Assembly (NCBI GenBank): GCA_964518905.1
Contig: CAZFJL010000012.1
Location: forward strand, 22,544-86,543
Length of the DNA: 64,000 nucleotides
Reading direction: 5' to 3'
Origin: RDYZ01 sp964518905
Lineage (GTDB): Bacteria > Cyanobacteriota > Cyanobacteriia > Cyanobacteriales > Geitlerinemataceae
Position numbers and translations under genes: made by a program. Below, one piece after another: positions 1-9,122 of the stretch; position 1 is the stretch's first letter, and the number at the start of each line of letters is the position of its first letter. The notes under the pieces were generated by a model, which was given only the letters and a program-made list of their open reading frames with translations, did no database searches and was not told the origin of the DNA.

Positions 1-270
1 CGCGTCACGGTGGGCGTCGGTGCGGGTCAGATGAACCGAGTCGGCGCGGCGAAAATTGCGCTGGAACAGGCGGGCGATCTCACCCAGGGGGCAACGCTCG
101 CCAGTGATGGGTTTTTCCCGTTTGATGATTCGGTGCGGACGGCGGCAGCGTCGGGCATCACGGCGATCGTCCAACCGGGCGGCAGCATTCGCGATAACGA
201 TTCGATCGCGGCGGCGAATGAACTCGGCCTCGTCATGGTCTTCACCGGCGTGCGCCACTTCCTGCACTAA
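1..270 (+). CDS. purH: PurH C-terminal fragment (AICAR transformylase/IMP cyclohydrolase), cut by window edge
   Basis: The frame is open from base 1 and ends with TAA, so only the last 89 codons of a gene starting outside the window are present. The visible residues (GAGQMNRVGAAKIAL, then ASDGFFPFDD, then ITAIVQPGGSIRD, ending FTGVRHFLH) are the hallmark C-terminus of the AICAR transformylase domain of PurH, which performs the last two steps of de novo IMP synthesis in the cytoplasm. A GTG at base 10 exists but is internal, because the conserved family sequence continues upstream of it. It is followed by a palindromic repeat and faces nadK convergently. Confidence 0.95.
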   Translation, partial: RVTVGVGAGQMNRVGAAKIALEQAGDLTQGATLASDGFFPFDDSVRTAAASGITAIVQPGGSIRDNDSIAAANELGLVMVFTGVRHFLH

Positions 271-287
271 TCAAGACTCGTCAGCCC

Positions 288-359
288 GTAGGGTAGGCAC
301 TGCCCACCACGATCGGTCCGCGCATCAGTAGCCGTGATGGTGGGCAATGCTCACCCTAC
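288..359. repeat. Dispersed palindromic repeat, family A (copy 1)
   Basis: Begins GTAGGGTAGGCACTGCCCAC and ends with the near-inverse TGGGCAATGCTCACCCTAC, with a spacer reading CGCGCATCAGTAGCCGTGATGG. The same element recurs at 4845, 21326, 33292, 48794, 50344 and 59596. It lies between the convergent purH and nadK 3' ends and could fold into a long hairpin in either transcript. Confidence 0.9.
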
Positions 360-382
360 AAAACTTGCTACTACAAAACTTG

Positions 383-1303
383 CTACGGTAGCTCTACCGA
401 GCTGGGCTTGGCAATGTGCGGCAAACCCCAGCCGAGTTTTTCGCGTAACATGCGGAAAAACTCCGGCGGGCCAAGGCGGATAAACTTCGCACCGTTTTGC
501 GCTCGGATAATTTGGATGCAATCGTCCGGCATCACAAAACAGCCCGCATTGCCATCGACCACCGCGATCATTCGCTCCCGCGTTGCCGGAAACACCTGCA
601 CCCGCTCATTCCCTGAAAACACCAACGCCCGCGACGCCAACGAGTGCGGACAAATCGGCACAAGACCCAGCACATTCACATCCGGTGTGATCACCGGGCC
701 GCCTGCCGAGAGTGAATAGGCCGTCGAACCCGTCGGCGTGGAAATGATGACCCCATCAGCGGCTACGTCTACCGGGGTGTGTCGCCCGATTTTGACCTCG
801 AAATGACACATACTCGTCAGCGGCTCGCGGTGTAACACCATTTCATTGATGCACAGCGCTTCCCAGATTTTCGTCTCATGACGAATGAGCTGCACTTCGA
901 GAATCGTACGCTCCTCGATTTCGTAATATCCTTTGACGATCGCATTCAGCGCCGTATACAACTGGCTTAGATAGGTCTCCGCCAGAAACCCCATATGGCC
1001 GGTATTGACGCTCAGGATCGGCACATTAATCGGCGCAAGCTGACGACAGGCGGACAACACCGTCCCATCACCGCCCAGCACGACGACGAATTTCATCTCC
1101 GAATCGAAATGGGACGGCACGATCTGATCGATCGATACATAGTCGCCCGCTTCGTCTTCCGTGTTCGCATGACCGAGCATACCGCCCTGGCCAGTAGCAG
1201 TTTCTACGGTCCAGCCCCGCAGTTGCAGCCATTCCCGGACTTCTTTACTGACGCGACATGCGACTGGTTTGCCGTCGTTATAAATGATGCCAGCTTTCGG
1301 CAC
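383..1303 (-). CDS. nadK: NAD kinase
   Basis: ATP-NAD kinase, which phosphorylates NAD to NADP in the cytoplasm. From the chosen start the protein is 306 residues. The nucleotide-binding GGDGT motif is at residues 77-81, an NE motif follows (CINEMVLHR), and the diacylglycerol-kinase-fold signature TPTGSTAYSLSAGGP lies in the C-terminal half. The reading frame extends to an upstream ATG at 1363, but I prefer the GTG at 1301-1303 because family members begin close to the segment PKAGIIYNDGKPVACR and the 20 upstream residues look unlike the family. No strong ribosome-binding site distinguishes the two starts. A PKAGIIYNDGKP-type N-terminus is what I recall for the cyanobacterial NAD kinase paralogues, of which genomes often carry two. 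The gene is convergent with purH and stands alone. Confidence 0.92.
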   Translation of the reverse strand: MPKAGIIYNDGKPVACRVSKEVREWLQLRGWTVETATGQGGMLGHANTEDEAGDYVSIDQIVPSHFDSEMKFVVVLGGDGTVLSACRQLAPINVPILSVNTGHMGFLAETYLSQLYTALNAIVKGYYEIEERTILEVQLIRHETKIWEALCINEMVLHREPLTSMCHFEVKIGRHTPVDVAADGVIISTPTGSTAYSLSAGGPVITPDVNVLGLVPICPHSLASRALVFSGNERVQVFPATRERMIAVVDGNAGCFVMPDDCIQIIRAQNGAKFIRLGPPEFFRMLREKLGWGLPHIAKPSSVELP

Positions 1304-1556
1304 TGGTGTAGATCCAAATAAAACAAAACAATAATTGACGCGCAAGGTGTCGATCGCAATCAATCACGATCAAGACCAAGCGGTGGATCAGCACGCAGTG
1401 AGACCCGTCAAAATTTTACGCCACGCATGTATACGGAACGGTGCGTGGCATTGTGTCCCCGATGTCATCACCGCCAAATCACCCATTCTCGACCGAAAAA
1501 TGACCTGATTTTGCGAAGACGCTAACCGAGATTAGGCGATTAGACCGGTCAAACCC

Positions 1557-2555
1557 CTAATTTTTCGATGCATTCGACGATCGGAACGGCGAACGTTTCT
1601 TTTTCTTGCGTTCTTTTGCCTTTTCTTGCTCGTACTCAATATCACGCACTTTCTTGATGATTCGCGCGTGATATTCCTTCAGGTAGCCTTCGAGGGTATC
1701 CATCTCGGCAACATCGAGACCAAAGACGCGATAGGTCTCATCCATGTCCGCCGTCATCGTTTTACCCGCAGACATGACCTCTGCAAAGGCGAGACGATCG
1801 GCGATATTCCAGCCCCACTCGAAAAACTGAGCGAATTTACGCACCGCACGCAACAGACTCAACGGCGTACGGGTAATTTTCGCGGTTCGTCCCGAGAGTC
1901 GCTCGCACAGGTCGATGATTTCTTCGGCTTTCCAGGGGCGTGTTCCCACCACCGGGAAGGCGCGACCGCTCGTTTCGGGAACCGTCAGCGCTTTGATGGC
2001 AAATTTCGCGACATCTTGGGTATTCATATAGGCGACGGGAGCCGTATCGCCGGTGAGCCAAACGGCTTGATTATCAAGAATGGGAATCGCGTACTGGGAG
2101 ATTAAACCCTGCATAAACCCGCACGGACGCAGAATCGTATAGTTCAGCCCTGATTCTTTCAGGTACAGCTCGGTGCAACGCTTGATTTCCATCAGCGGCA
2201 CGTCCGGGTGCTGCTCGGCATCGAGCAGAGAGACAAAGACAAATCGTTCGATGTTGGCTTCCGCGCAGGCTTTAATCAGATTGACTTTTCCTTCCCAATC
2301 GACCTGTTTAATGCTCAGTGCGTCGGTCATCCGTGCCGTAGACGCATCGATGACGTGGGTGATGCCTTCCAGGCTGGGCTTGAGCGTGTCGGGATAGCAG
2401 ATGTTGCCGCGAACCAGTTCCGCACCCCACTCGCGCAGAAACGACGCACGCCCAAAGTTACGCACAAGACAGCGAACGCTATAGCCTTCATCGATCGCAC
2501 GTTTGGCGATTTGTCTCCCGAGCGTGCCTGTCGCACCGACGATTAGTAGAGTCAT
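1557..2555 (-). CDS. ycf39: Ycf39/HCF244-like NmrA-family NAD(P)-binding protein
   Basis: 332-residue atypical short-chain dehydrogenase of the NmrA family. The N-terminal Rossmann motif GATGTLGRQI (residues 7-16) binds NAD(P). The conserved segments LVRGNICYPDTLKPSLEGI and LNYTILRPCGFMQGLI are characteristic of the Ycf39/HCF244 group, which acts early in photosystem II assembly by helping deliver chlorophyll to nascent D1. The C-terminus is highly basic (EKAKERKKKKRSPF), a lineage extension. The length matches the family (about 320 residues). Assignment to Ycf39 rather than a generic NmrA protein rests on remembered family patterns, so a different substrate remains possible. It is divergently transcribed from the EamA transporter. 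Confidence 0.82.
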   Translation of the reverse strand: MTLLIVGATGTLGRQIAKRAIDEGYSVRCLVRNFGRASFLREWGAELVRGNICYPDTLKPSLEGITHVIDASTARMTDALSIKQVDWEGKVNLIKACAEANIERFVFVSLLDAEQHPDVPLMEIKRCTELYLKESGLNYTILRPCGFMQGLISQYAIPILDNQAVWLTGDTAPVAYMNTQDVAKFAIKALTVPETSGRAFPVVGTRPWKAEEIIDLCERLSGRTAKITRTPLSLLRAVRKFAQFFEWGWNIADRLAFAEVMSAGKTMTADMDETYRVFGLDVAEMDTLEGYLKEYHARIIKKVRDIEYEQEKAKERKKKKRSPFRSSNASKN

Positions 2556-2941
2556 GGATGAATAATATGCGGTGGTTCTAACGGTAATTTTGGGGGCGAG
2601 GCGATTGTATAAAGGGTCGCACTCGAATGCGTTACGTTGCGCTCAATTTGACTCGATGTGAGCCAGCGCAATGGAGCTTGGAAATCGAAGCAGCACTTAA
2701 AGGGTTCTAAAAAGGAACAGTCTTAAGTCGTTGGTGTGTACAACGTTTTTGATGCTTTCTGCAAGTATATTCCGAATGTTAACATATATTAACGACATTT
2801 AATATTCAGACACTATGTATGACGAAAGTCCCGATTTACATAATGTTTTGCGATCGTGCGACGAAGGGTAACGCCCGATCGTCGAAACTCGCGGGTCTAT
2901 GGTTGAATCGAGGGTGAGAATGGGGAGAGTAGAGAACCGCC
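2556..2941. other. Intergenic region between divergent ycf39-like and EamA genes
   Basis: 386 bases with no convincing gene. It must hold both promoters. The middle is AT-rich (around 2765-2815, including GTTAACATATATTAAC, a palindrome-like stretch) and the part near the transporter carries GCGATCG sites. No conserved promoter boxes could be assigned with confidence. Confidence 0.5.
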
Positions 2942-4825
2942 ATGAATCGATCCACAGAAGCCGAGTTTGAACCGCAGGATGAATCGATCGAGCCGCAGAC
3001 GAGTCTAGCGGGTGAGTCATCGGCAGAACGTCCGATCCATGATGCCGAACCGAACCATGCCGCCGATCTCGCCCTCACCGATCTAACGCGCGGACTCAAA
3101 CAGCTCCAGCAAGATATTGTTGTGCAGCTAGCGCAGGATGTGACGCGGCTACAGACGGAAAAACATCGCCTCATGATCGAACTCGATCGCCTACGCCAAG
3201 AGCGATCGCTAGCAACAACGGCGGCCACCACACCGAAGGAGATCGGCTCATTATCCCTAGAGGATCAACAGGCTTGGATTGCCCAGCTCGCCAGGGTTTT
3301 GGCGGCACATCTTGAAGAAAAGATCGCGCAACGGCTCGAATCGAGCGATCGCCAATCGGCGAGTGATTCGCTGCGATCGGCCGATCCACTGGCGATCGAC
3401 GATTCATCACAAGCCTCGGCTGAATCGAGCCTTGAAACTAGCCCTGAATTCAGTCAACCTCAAGCGAATCAAGATCTGATCCAAAACTCATACCGTCAAC
3501 CTGTGGGTCAGTCGTCCGTGATCGGAGAACGACAGCAGCAGGGCGAGACGACTCTCGATGTGTTGGTAAGTCGGATGGACGATCAGCGACGCGACACGAT
3601 CGTTACCGCCCCGATGACCAGTAACGTTCCCAGTCGCAACGCCACCCACTCGCCCAACAGAGCAGGCGAAACCGGCGATCGCACTGAGCTGATCGCTGCG
3701 CCCTATCACCACGAATCGATCGACCACCATCCAGCTTCAGCCGAGACTCCGCCACCCGCTCCAAATTCGCAACACCTGAATCGGCTCGTTGCAACCTTCG
3801 GATTCTCGCCGGTTCAGATCGGTCTCGGTCTCGCGATGGCCTATACCTTGGTCTTGTCCATTTTTTATCTCAGCCTGAAGGTGATGTTTTCGGCGCGATC
3901 GATCCTGCCGTGGTTTGCGGGCGGCCTGGAATCGGGCGGCATTCTGAGCCCGAGTCTGGGCAATGTGGTGCTGGTGTTGCTGCTGCGAATGATTGTGGTG
4001 ATGGCGCTGATGCCGGTGCTGGCCTCGCGTTTGTGTCCCCAGTGGTGGGGTCAGATGCGTGATTTGATCCGATCGTGCGATCGCCCGCTGCAATATCAGA
4101 TTTTTGGTAGTGGTGTCGGGCTGTTTTGCTCGCAGATTTTGATTTATCTCGCGCTGGGTCAACTGCCGACGGCGATTGCGATCGCGATGTTTTTTGTCTT
4201 TCCGATCGCAACGGTGCTGGGCGCATGGCTACTCTTTCAGGCCAAACCAACCCGATCGCGGCTCGGTTTATTACTCGTGATTTTGATCGGGGTGGCGCTG
4301 AGTCCGGCACGATCAAGCTCCGTAGACGTAGGCAATCTCGTAACCGGGGGACTGTACGCGATCAGCTCGGGTTTCGCGTTTTCTGGCTACGTCCTACTAA
4401 CCCAACAGTGTGGTAAGCGTCTGCATCCGATTACGTTTAGCATGGCGAATTTTGCGGTTGTGCTGGGTTTGGCGATCGTCGGATATCTGCTCTCGGTGAT
4501 TCTGGGCGGCTGGTTCGGCCTGTTACCGGTGGGCTGGTTACCGAGCGTTCCCGCGACGGAGTTGGGCGGGCTGTTTGTCGCCTGCCTGTGGCTGGGGTTG
4601 TTAACCCTGGTAAGTTACCTGCTGAATAATTTCGCGGTGCGTTGTGCGGGGGCATCGCTGGCGTCGATCGTGGGGGCGACGGCTCCAGTGATGACGGGAC
4701 TCTTGGCCGCGATCGCGATCAGTGAATGGCTGCCGGTGCGATCGGTGTTGGGGATTTTTCTGGTAACTATCGGCGTGGCCTGCCTCAGTCTTGAACGCTT
4801 GTACTGCAAAGACCATCATTCTTAG
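2942..4825 (+). CDS. EamA/DMT-family membrane transporter with long hydrophilic N-terminus
   Basis: 627 residues. The first ~275 are hydrophilic and low in conservation. They are rich in Ser, Gln, Glu and Asp, with a probable coiled coil around residues 48-100 (LKQLQQDIVVQLAQDVTRLQ and following). From about residue 285 on there are roughly ten hydrophobic segments in the two five-helix halves of the drug/metabolite transporter (EamA) fold, including LPTAIAIAMFFVFPIATVLGA in the first half and ASLASIVGATAPVMTGLLAA in the second. The substrate cannot be told. Cyanobacterial EamA proteins with such a cytoplasmic extension are known, and the extension may be regulatory. Start ATG at 2942 is preceded by GGGGAGAGTAGAGAACCGCC, a reasonable ribosome-binding site. 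A half copy of repeat family A follows the stop codon. Confidence 0.85.
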   Translation: MNRSTEAEFEPQDESIEPQTSLAGESSAERPIHDAEPNHAADLALTDLTRGLKQLQQDIVVQLAQDVTRLQTEKHRLMIELDRLRQERSLATTAATTPKEIGSLSLEDQQAWIAQLARVLAAHLEEKIAQRLESSDRQSASDSLRSADPLAIDDSSQASAESSLETSPEFSQPQANQDLIQNSYRQPVGQSSVIGERQQQGETTLDVLVSRMDDQRRDTIVTAPMTSNVPSRNATHSPNRAGETGDRTELIAAPYHHESIDHHPASAETPPPAPNSQHLNRLVATFGFSPVQIGLGLAMAYTLVLSIFYLSLKVMFSARSILPWFAGGLESGGILSPSLGNVVLVLLLRMIVVMALMPVLASRLCPQWWGQMRDLIRSCDRPLQYQIFGSGVGLFCSQILIYLALGQLPTAIAIAMFFVFPIATVLGAWLLFQAKPTRSRLGLLLVILIGVALSPARSSSVDVGNLVTGGLYAISSGFAFSGYVLLTQQCGKRLHPITFSMANFAVVLGLAIVGYLLSVILGGWFGLLPVGWLPSVPATELGGLFVACLWLGLLTLVSYLLNNFAVRCAGASLASIVGATAPVMTGLLAAIAISEWLPVRSVLGIFLVTIGVACLSLERLYCKDHHS

Positions 4826-4844
4826 GAAAGGGTCGGCAGTAATC

Positions 4845-4871
4845 GTAGGGTGGGCATCGCCCACCATCATG
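4845..4871 (+). repeat. Repeat family A, half copy (copy 2)
   Basis: GTAGGGTGGGCATCGCCCAC followed by CATCATG. Only the left half of the palindromic element is present, just downstream of the EamA gene and facing the cruG 3' end. The inner GGGCATCGCCC forms a small stem on its own. Confidence 0.8.
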
Positions 4872-4915
4872 ACAACTTCCCCATATATGGTCTCGCTCAT
4901 TAACCGCCCATAAAG

Positions 4916-6091
4916 CTAATCGTAAACCCGTCCGCGCCATTGGGTTGGCCGGGTCGTAGCCGAGAGGAAAATGCGGAAAAAGGCGAGCACATCGGCGATC
5001 GGCGAAAGCCAAAACAGCCACGCCCAGCGGCTACTCGATCGATCATAGGACGGCGCGATCGCCAACCCCATCAAACAGCGCACGACCAACAAAAACGCAT
5101 TCACATAAAACCACGCCTGAGACACCGGCCCGATCGTCTCCCAACCGTCAAACACACAGGGCAACATCGACAGCGTCACAAACAGCGGCAACCCTTGCAC
5201 CGACAGCAAAAACCAGAGATCGCTCCAGGTTTGCCCCGGCGTCGCCGCGTCCTTCAGATCCAGCGATCGACCCCACTCATTCCACGTCTCGATCGCCCCT
5301 TCGTACATCCGCACCTTGATCAGCTTCGCGCCATCCCAAAACGCCACCTTAAACCCAGACGCGGCAACGTGACGCGCCAGCGTAACATCATCGCAAAACG
5401 ATCCACTCGCTGCCGTATAACCATCGATCGCCTCCAGCACCGATCGGCGACAGAGGAAACACTGCCCGTTCGCTATCACCCGGCTCGGCTCATCACTCGC
5501 GATTCCCGTCGGACCAAAGCGATACACCAGCGTCATCAAGAGCGCCGGTTGCAGGATCATTTCGCCGGGATCACGTAGGATGAACTGCGGCGAAAATGTT
5601 ACCAGATCAAGCCCCGCCGCTTCCGCCGCGCGAACTGCACTGGAAATCAAGCCCGGTTGCGGCTGGGTGTCGGCATCGATACCGAGAAACCAGGTACTCT
5701 TCGGATTCATCGCGTGATAGCCAGTGTGCAGCGCCCAGGGACGACCGACCCAGCCCGTGGGCAGGGGATCATCCTCGATCGCCCGAAAGCGAGGATCACG
5801 ATCCGCGATTTGTTCAACCAAACCGACCGTGCCATCCGTTGAGCGACTATCGACGACAATCACCTCGCGAACTTCGTAGCTTTGGCGCGTCAGACCATCG
5901 AGGCAGGGCTGAAGCCGATCGGCCTCGTTTAAGGTCGGGACGATGACGCTGACCGAGGCCAATTGCTCTAGGCTGGCCGTCTCCGGTTCAAGGGGCGGTT
6001 TACGTCCAGGGCCGCGCATCAGCCGGGATAACAGGATGGCGATCGCAGGAAGCTGGATCAGCAGAAAGACAAACGCAACGATAAAAATCAT
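4916..6091 (-). CDS. cruG: Family 2 glycosyltransferase, CruG-type (carotenoid 2'-O-glycosyltransferase)
   Basis: 391 residues. An N-terminal membrane segment (residues 1-24) is followed by a GT-A domain: SVIVPTLNEADRL (residues 47-59), VVDSRSTDGT, and the metal-binding DxD-like FLGIDADTQ. Two or three hydrophobic segments follow near the C-terminus (about residues 295-380). The arrangement, including the LLSRLMRGPGRKPPLEP entry sequence, fits CruG, which adds the sugar to the 2'-hydroxyl of myxol-type carotenoids at the membrane in cyanobacteria. The family call (membrane-attached GT2) is secure. CruG specifically is from memory of the family, the alternative being a hopanoid-type HpnB relative. 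The gene stands alone. Confidence 0.75.
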   Translation of the reverse strand: MIFIVAFVFLLIQLPAIAILLSRLMRGPGRKPPLEPETASLEQLASVSVIVPTLNEADRLQPCLDGLTRQSYEVREVIVVDSRSTDGTVGLVEQIADRDPRFRAIEDDPLPTGWVGRPWALHTGYHAMNPKSTWFLGIDADTQPQPGLISSAVRAAEAAGLDLVTFSPQFILRDPGEMILQPALLMTLVYRFGPTGIASDEPSRVIANGQCFLCRRSVLEAIDGYTAASGSFCDDVTLARHVAASGFKVAFWDGAKLIKVRMYEGAIETWNEWGRSLDLKDAATPGQTWSDLWFLLSVQGLPLFVTLSMLPCVFDGWETIGPVSQAWFYVNAFLLVVRCLMGLAIAPSYDRSSSRWAWLFWLSPIADVLAFFRIFLSATTRPTQWRGRVYD

Positions 6092-6271
6092 CGGGGCAGC
6101 AGTAACGCGGGGGAATCGGTGGAGCCGATCGCAATGAACACGATCGCCAATCTAGGGTATCGTTCCACGCCCAATCTGGCGTAATACGTTGCGGGGAAAA
6201 TGGGCAAAATGTCGATGTAACGATCCGTCAGCCTTCAAACAAACGCCCGGAACCCCATCCTGACGATCGTC

Positions 6272-7120
6272 CTACAGCGTGAGCTTCATCCCCTCTCGCG
6301 CCAAAACACTATTCTCGTGTGCCGCTTGCACTTCCGGCGTCAGCGTATCGAGAAAATCATCACTATGGTTCGGATCATGGTGAAACACAACCAGCGTCTT
6401 TACATTCGCTGCCTTCGCGACCTTGACGCCCTCTTGCCAGGTGGAATGACCCCAGCCAATTTTCGGCGCTTTCGGATTGTGATACTCGTCGTCGGTATAC
6501 ATCGCGTCGTAGATCAGCATGTCCGCACCTTGCGCCAGCTTCAGCACATGCTCATCAATGCAGTCCGGCAGATGCTCGGTATCAGTACAGTAAAAAATCG
6601 ATTTTCCGTTCCAGGTAATCCGATAGCCCATCGCCGTGTTCGGATGATTGAGCGGGCCGGTCTCGATTTTGATATCGTCTAGCTCAAAGGTCGTGCCGCA
6701 TTTAACATCGACAAATTCGATCGTGTCGGTCAAATTATCGAGGGGAATCGGCGAATTGGGATGCAACACTCGCTCGATGAAATGCTTCCGCAGCGAGTCG
6801 CCGTTTTCGGGGACAGAGCCATAGATTTTGAGCTTATGGCCGGGGGTAAATGCGGGCAAGAAGAACGGAAAGCCCTGGATATGATCCCAGTGGTAATGGG
6901 TAAAGAACATATACAATTCGTCGGGCAGATCTTGCATCAGATCTTTGCTCAACTCTTGTAGTCCTGTACCGCCGTCAAAAATTAACCGACGACCGCCGAT
7001 GAGCATCTCAACACAAGAGGTATTGCCGCCGTACCTAACGGTGGTTTTTCCGGGGGTGGGAATGCTACCGCGAACGCCCCAAAACTTAACCGCGAATTCC
7101 GATGAAGTGGCTGATTGCAT
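6272..7120 (-). CDS. MBL-fold metallo-hydrolase
   Basis: 282 residues of metallo-beta-lactamase fold. The zinc-binding HxHxDH motif is complete: H75, H77, D79, H80 (FTHYHWDHIQG). Further conserved points are FDGGTGL (48-54), CTDTEH in the middle and FHHDPNHSDD near the end. The N-terminus KFWGVRGSIPTPG is typical of a widespread subgroup of predicted phosphodiesterase/RNase Z-like hydrolases of uncharacterised substrate. Roughly 105 bases separate its start from the aroC 3' end, and both genes run on the minus strand, so they could be co-transcribed. Specific function cannot be assigned. Confidence 0.88.
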   Translation of the reverse strand: MQSATSSEFAVKFWGVRGSIPTPGKTTVRYGGNTSCVEMLIGGRRLIFDGGTGLQELSKDLMQDLPDELYMFFTHYHWDHIQGFPFFLPAFTPGHKLKIYGSVPENGDSLRKHFIERVLHPNSPIPLDNLTDTIEFVDVKCGTTFELDDIKIETGPLNHPNTAMGYRITWNGKSIFYCTDTEHLPDCIDEHVLKLAQGADMLIYDAMYTDDEYHNPKAPKIGWGHSTWQEGVKVAKAANVKTLVVFHHDPNHSDDFLDTLTPEVQAAHENSVLAREGMKLTL

Positions 7121-7225
7121 ACGACTACGGTTCGGTAATGGGCTGACACCACAAATCGTTCAATAACGTTAGTTCCATTTGCCGATCGCGTATTCCGGAC
7201 ACTCCGGGCAACTCGGCAAAGGTTG

Positions 7226-8326
7226 TCATGATCGTAGCTCGATTTTGCCGCACTGACCGCGCTGACGCAGTAGATGATCACAAAGAACGAGAGCGACCAT
7301 GGCTTCAACCATGGGAACGGCTCGGGGCAAGACACAGGGATCGTGCCGACCACGAGCGGCGAGCACGACGTCTTCTTTCGATCGCGTCACTGTATTTTGC
7401 TCTTTTCGGATTGTAGCAGTCGGTTTAAAAGCTGCCCGCAAAATGATCGGTTCGCCGTTAGAAATTCCGCCTTGGACGCCGCCCGATCGGTTGGTGCGCG
7501 TACGGATCGCGCCGGTTTCGTCGGTATAAAATTCGTCGTTATGTTCGCTGCCTTTGAGCAGGGTTCCGGCGAAACCGGAGCCGAATTCAAAGCCTTTGGT
7601 GGCGGGCAGTGACATCACGGCTTTGGCGAGGTCGGCTTCGAGTTTGTCGAATACGGGCATCCCGAGGCCGCGCGGCACGTTTTGCGCGACGCATTCGACG
7701 ACGCCGCCGATCGAGTCGCCTTCGCGCCCGACGGCTTCGATCATCTTGATCATCGTCTCTGCCATCTCGGGATTCGGGCAGCGCACGATGTTGCGTTCGA
7801 CTTGCTCGATCGTCACGGTGGCCGGGTCGATGTCGGCTTCGAGCTGCTGGATGCGTTTGACGTAGGCGACGATTTCGACACCTGCGAGTTCGCGCAGGAT
7901 TTTTTTGGCGATCGCTCCGGCGGCGACGCGGCCAATGGTTTCACGGGCGGACGATCGCCCGCCGCCTTGGTAGTTGCGGATGCCGTATTTGGCGTCGTAG
8001 GTGGCGTCGGCGTGGGAGGGGCGATAGGCGGTTGCCATTTCGCTATAGTCTTGCGATCGGGCGTCTTTGTTGCGGACGAGGATGGCGATCGGTGTGCCGG
8101 TGGTTTTGCCCTCGAAGATGCCGGAGAGGATTTCGCAGGTGTCGGATTCTTTGCGAGGCGTGGTGATTTTGCTTTGGCCGGGGCGACGGCGATCGAGTTC
8201 GTATTGGATTTCTGCGGCGGAAATCTCGATCTGGGGTGGGCAGCCGTCGATCGTCACGCCGACGCCGCCTCCGTGGGATTCTCCGAATGTGGTGATTCGG
8301 AATAAATGTCCGAAGGTGTTGCCCAT
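7226..8326 (-). CDS. aroC: Chorismate synthase
   Basis: 366 residues, the usual length. It begins MGNTFGHLFRITTFGESHGG and contains all three classic chorismate synthase signatures: the N-terminal GESHG block, the central GGRSSARETIGRVAAGAIAK block, and the C-terminal AAFKPTATI followed by RGRHDPCVLPRAVP. The enzyme converts EPSP to chorismate using reduced FMN, at the end of the shikimate pathway that feeds aromatic amino acids, plastoquinone, tocopherol and folate. It is not clustered with other aro genes here, as is usual in cyanobacteria. Confidence 0.98.
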   Translation of the reverse strand: MGNTFGHLFRITTFGESHGGGVGVTIDGCPPQIEISAAEIQYELDRRRPGQSKITTPRKESDTCEILSGIFEGKTTGTPIAILVRNKDARSQDYSEMATAYRPSHADATYDAKYGIRNYQGGGRSSARETIGRVAAGAIAKKILRELAGVEIVAYVKRIQQLEADIDPATVTIEQVERNIVRCPNPEMAETMIKMIEAVGREGDSIGGVVECVAQNVPRGLGMPVFDKLEADLAKAVMSLPATKGFEFGSGFAGTLLKGSEHNDEFYTDETGAIRTRTNRSGGVQGGISNGEPIILRAAFKPTATIRKEQNTVTRSKEDVVLAARGRHDPCVLPRAVPMVEAMVALVLCDHLLRQRGQCGKIELRS

Positions 8327-8442
8327 AGTTTCAGCGTCGCGCGATCGCGAGTTGTGGTGCGATCTTGAGAAATGTTCAGTGGTTTACTGTAGCAAAGTTT
8401 GGGGGGCGTGGCGGGGAGCGTAAGACCCGGTTTCTGTTGACG

Positions 8443-8829
8443 TTAAAAAATCTCGGCGAGTGGATAGGCCATTATCGCCGTATCTTCAGTCATGATCGTT
8501 AGATTGTGTTCTAACGCTTGGCAGAGCAAGAGACGATCAAACGGATCTCGATGGATTGGCGGCAAGTTCGTTAGCTGGATGATTGTCGTTTCGGCGATCG
8601 GTAAGCTAACAAGCTGGTGACGTTCACGTTGTTGAGGCAGATATGTTGCTGGTGATTCGGGTAAGGGCAATTTACCCAGTTGATATTTGATGGTTGCTTC
8701 CCAAATAGAAGCCACGCTGAGATAGAGAATGTTGTCTGAATTACAGATGGCTTGGCGATGGCGCTCAGATAGTCTGGAGTTGTTGCTAATCAGCCAGAGA
8801 AAAATGTGTGTATCCAAGAGGATTGTCAT
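8443..8829 (-). CDS. PIN-domain toxin (VapC family)
   Basis: 128-residue PIN-domain ribonuclease, the toxin half of a type II toxin-antitoxin pair. The acidic active-site residues are in place: D6 (LLDTHIFLW), E44 (SIWEATIK), D95/D98 (HRDPFDRLL) and D116. The segment LPPIHRDPFDRLL is typical of the cyanobacterial VapC subgroup. Its start codon overlaps the antitoxin stop by four bases, indicating translational coupling with antitoxin first. The pair is presumably autoregulated from the short region upstream of the antitoxin. The gene looks intact. Confidence 0.92.
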   Translation of the reverse strand: MTILLDTHIFLWLISNNSRLSERHRQAICNSDNILYLSVASIWEATIKYQLGKLPLPESPATYLPQQRERHQLVSLPIAETTIIQLTNLPPIHRDPFDRLLLCQALEHNLTIMTEDTAIMAYPLAEIF

Positions 8830-9071
8830 GATGGTTCAAACAGGCTGATGATTTCTTCGGGAAGCGGATCATTGAAATCATCAGGGACGACAAATTCTCC
8901 TTCGCATAGGCCGATCGGACGGGGGCTTTTGGGTTGGGTTGGTGGCGAGATGGGCTGAATCTCGGCGATCGGCTGTTCGGCTTGGGTGAGGAGAAAGTGG
9001 TTGCCGGTTTGGATCAGTTTGATAAATTCAGGGAGGTCGTGCTGAATGTCGTCGATGTTAAAGCGAATCAT
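8826..9071 (-). CDS. VapB-like antitoxin (Phd/YefM or DUF2281-type)
   Basis: 81 residues, overlapping the toxin start by 4 bp. The sequence MIRFNIDDIQHDLPEFIKLI then QTGNHFLLTQAEQPIAEIQP is a small MazE/Phd-like antitoxin N-terminus (dimeric DNA-binding part), followed by a proline-rich and acidic C-terminal tail (EGEFVVPDDFNDPLPEEIIS) of the kind that wraps the toxin. The family name is less certain than the role. Divergent from the FGE-domain gene. A damaged second copy of its 5' half lies at 10558-10650, on the other side of that gene. Confidence 0.85.
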   Translation of the reverse strand: MIRFNIDDIQHDLPEFIKLIQTGNHFLLTQAEQPIAEIQPISPPTQPKSPRPIGLCEGEFVVPDDFNDPLPEEIISLFEPS

Positions 9072-9122
9072 GGCATCGTAAGTCTATGGTTACAACAATT
9101 ATGTCTCTCTCTCAGCGCGACG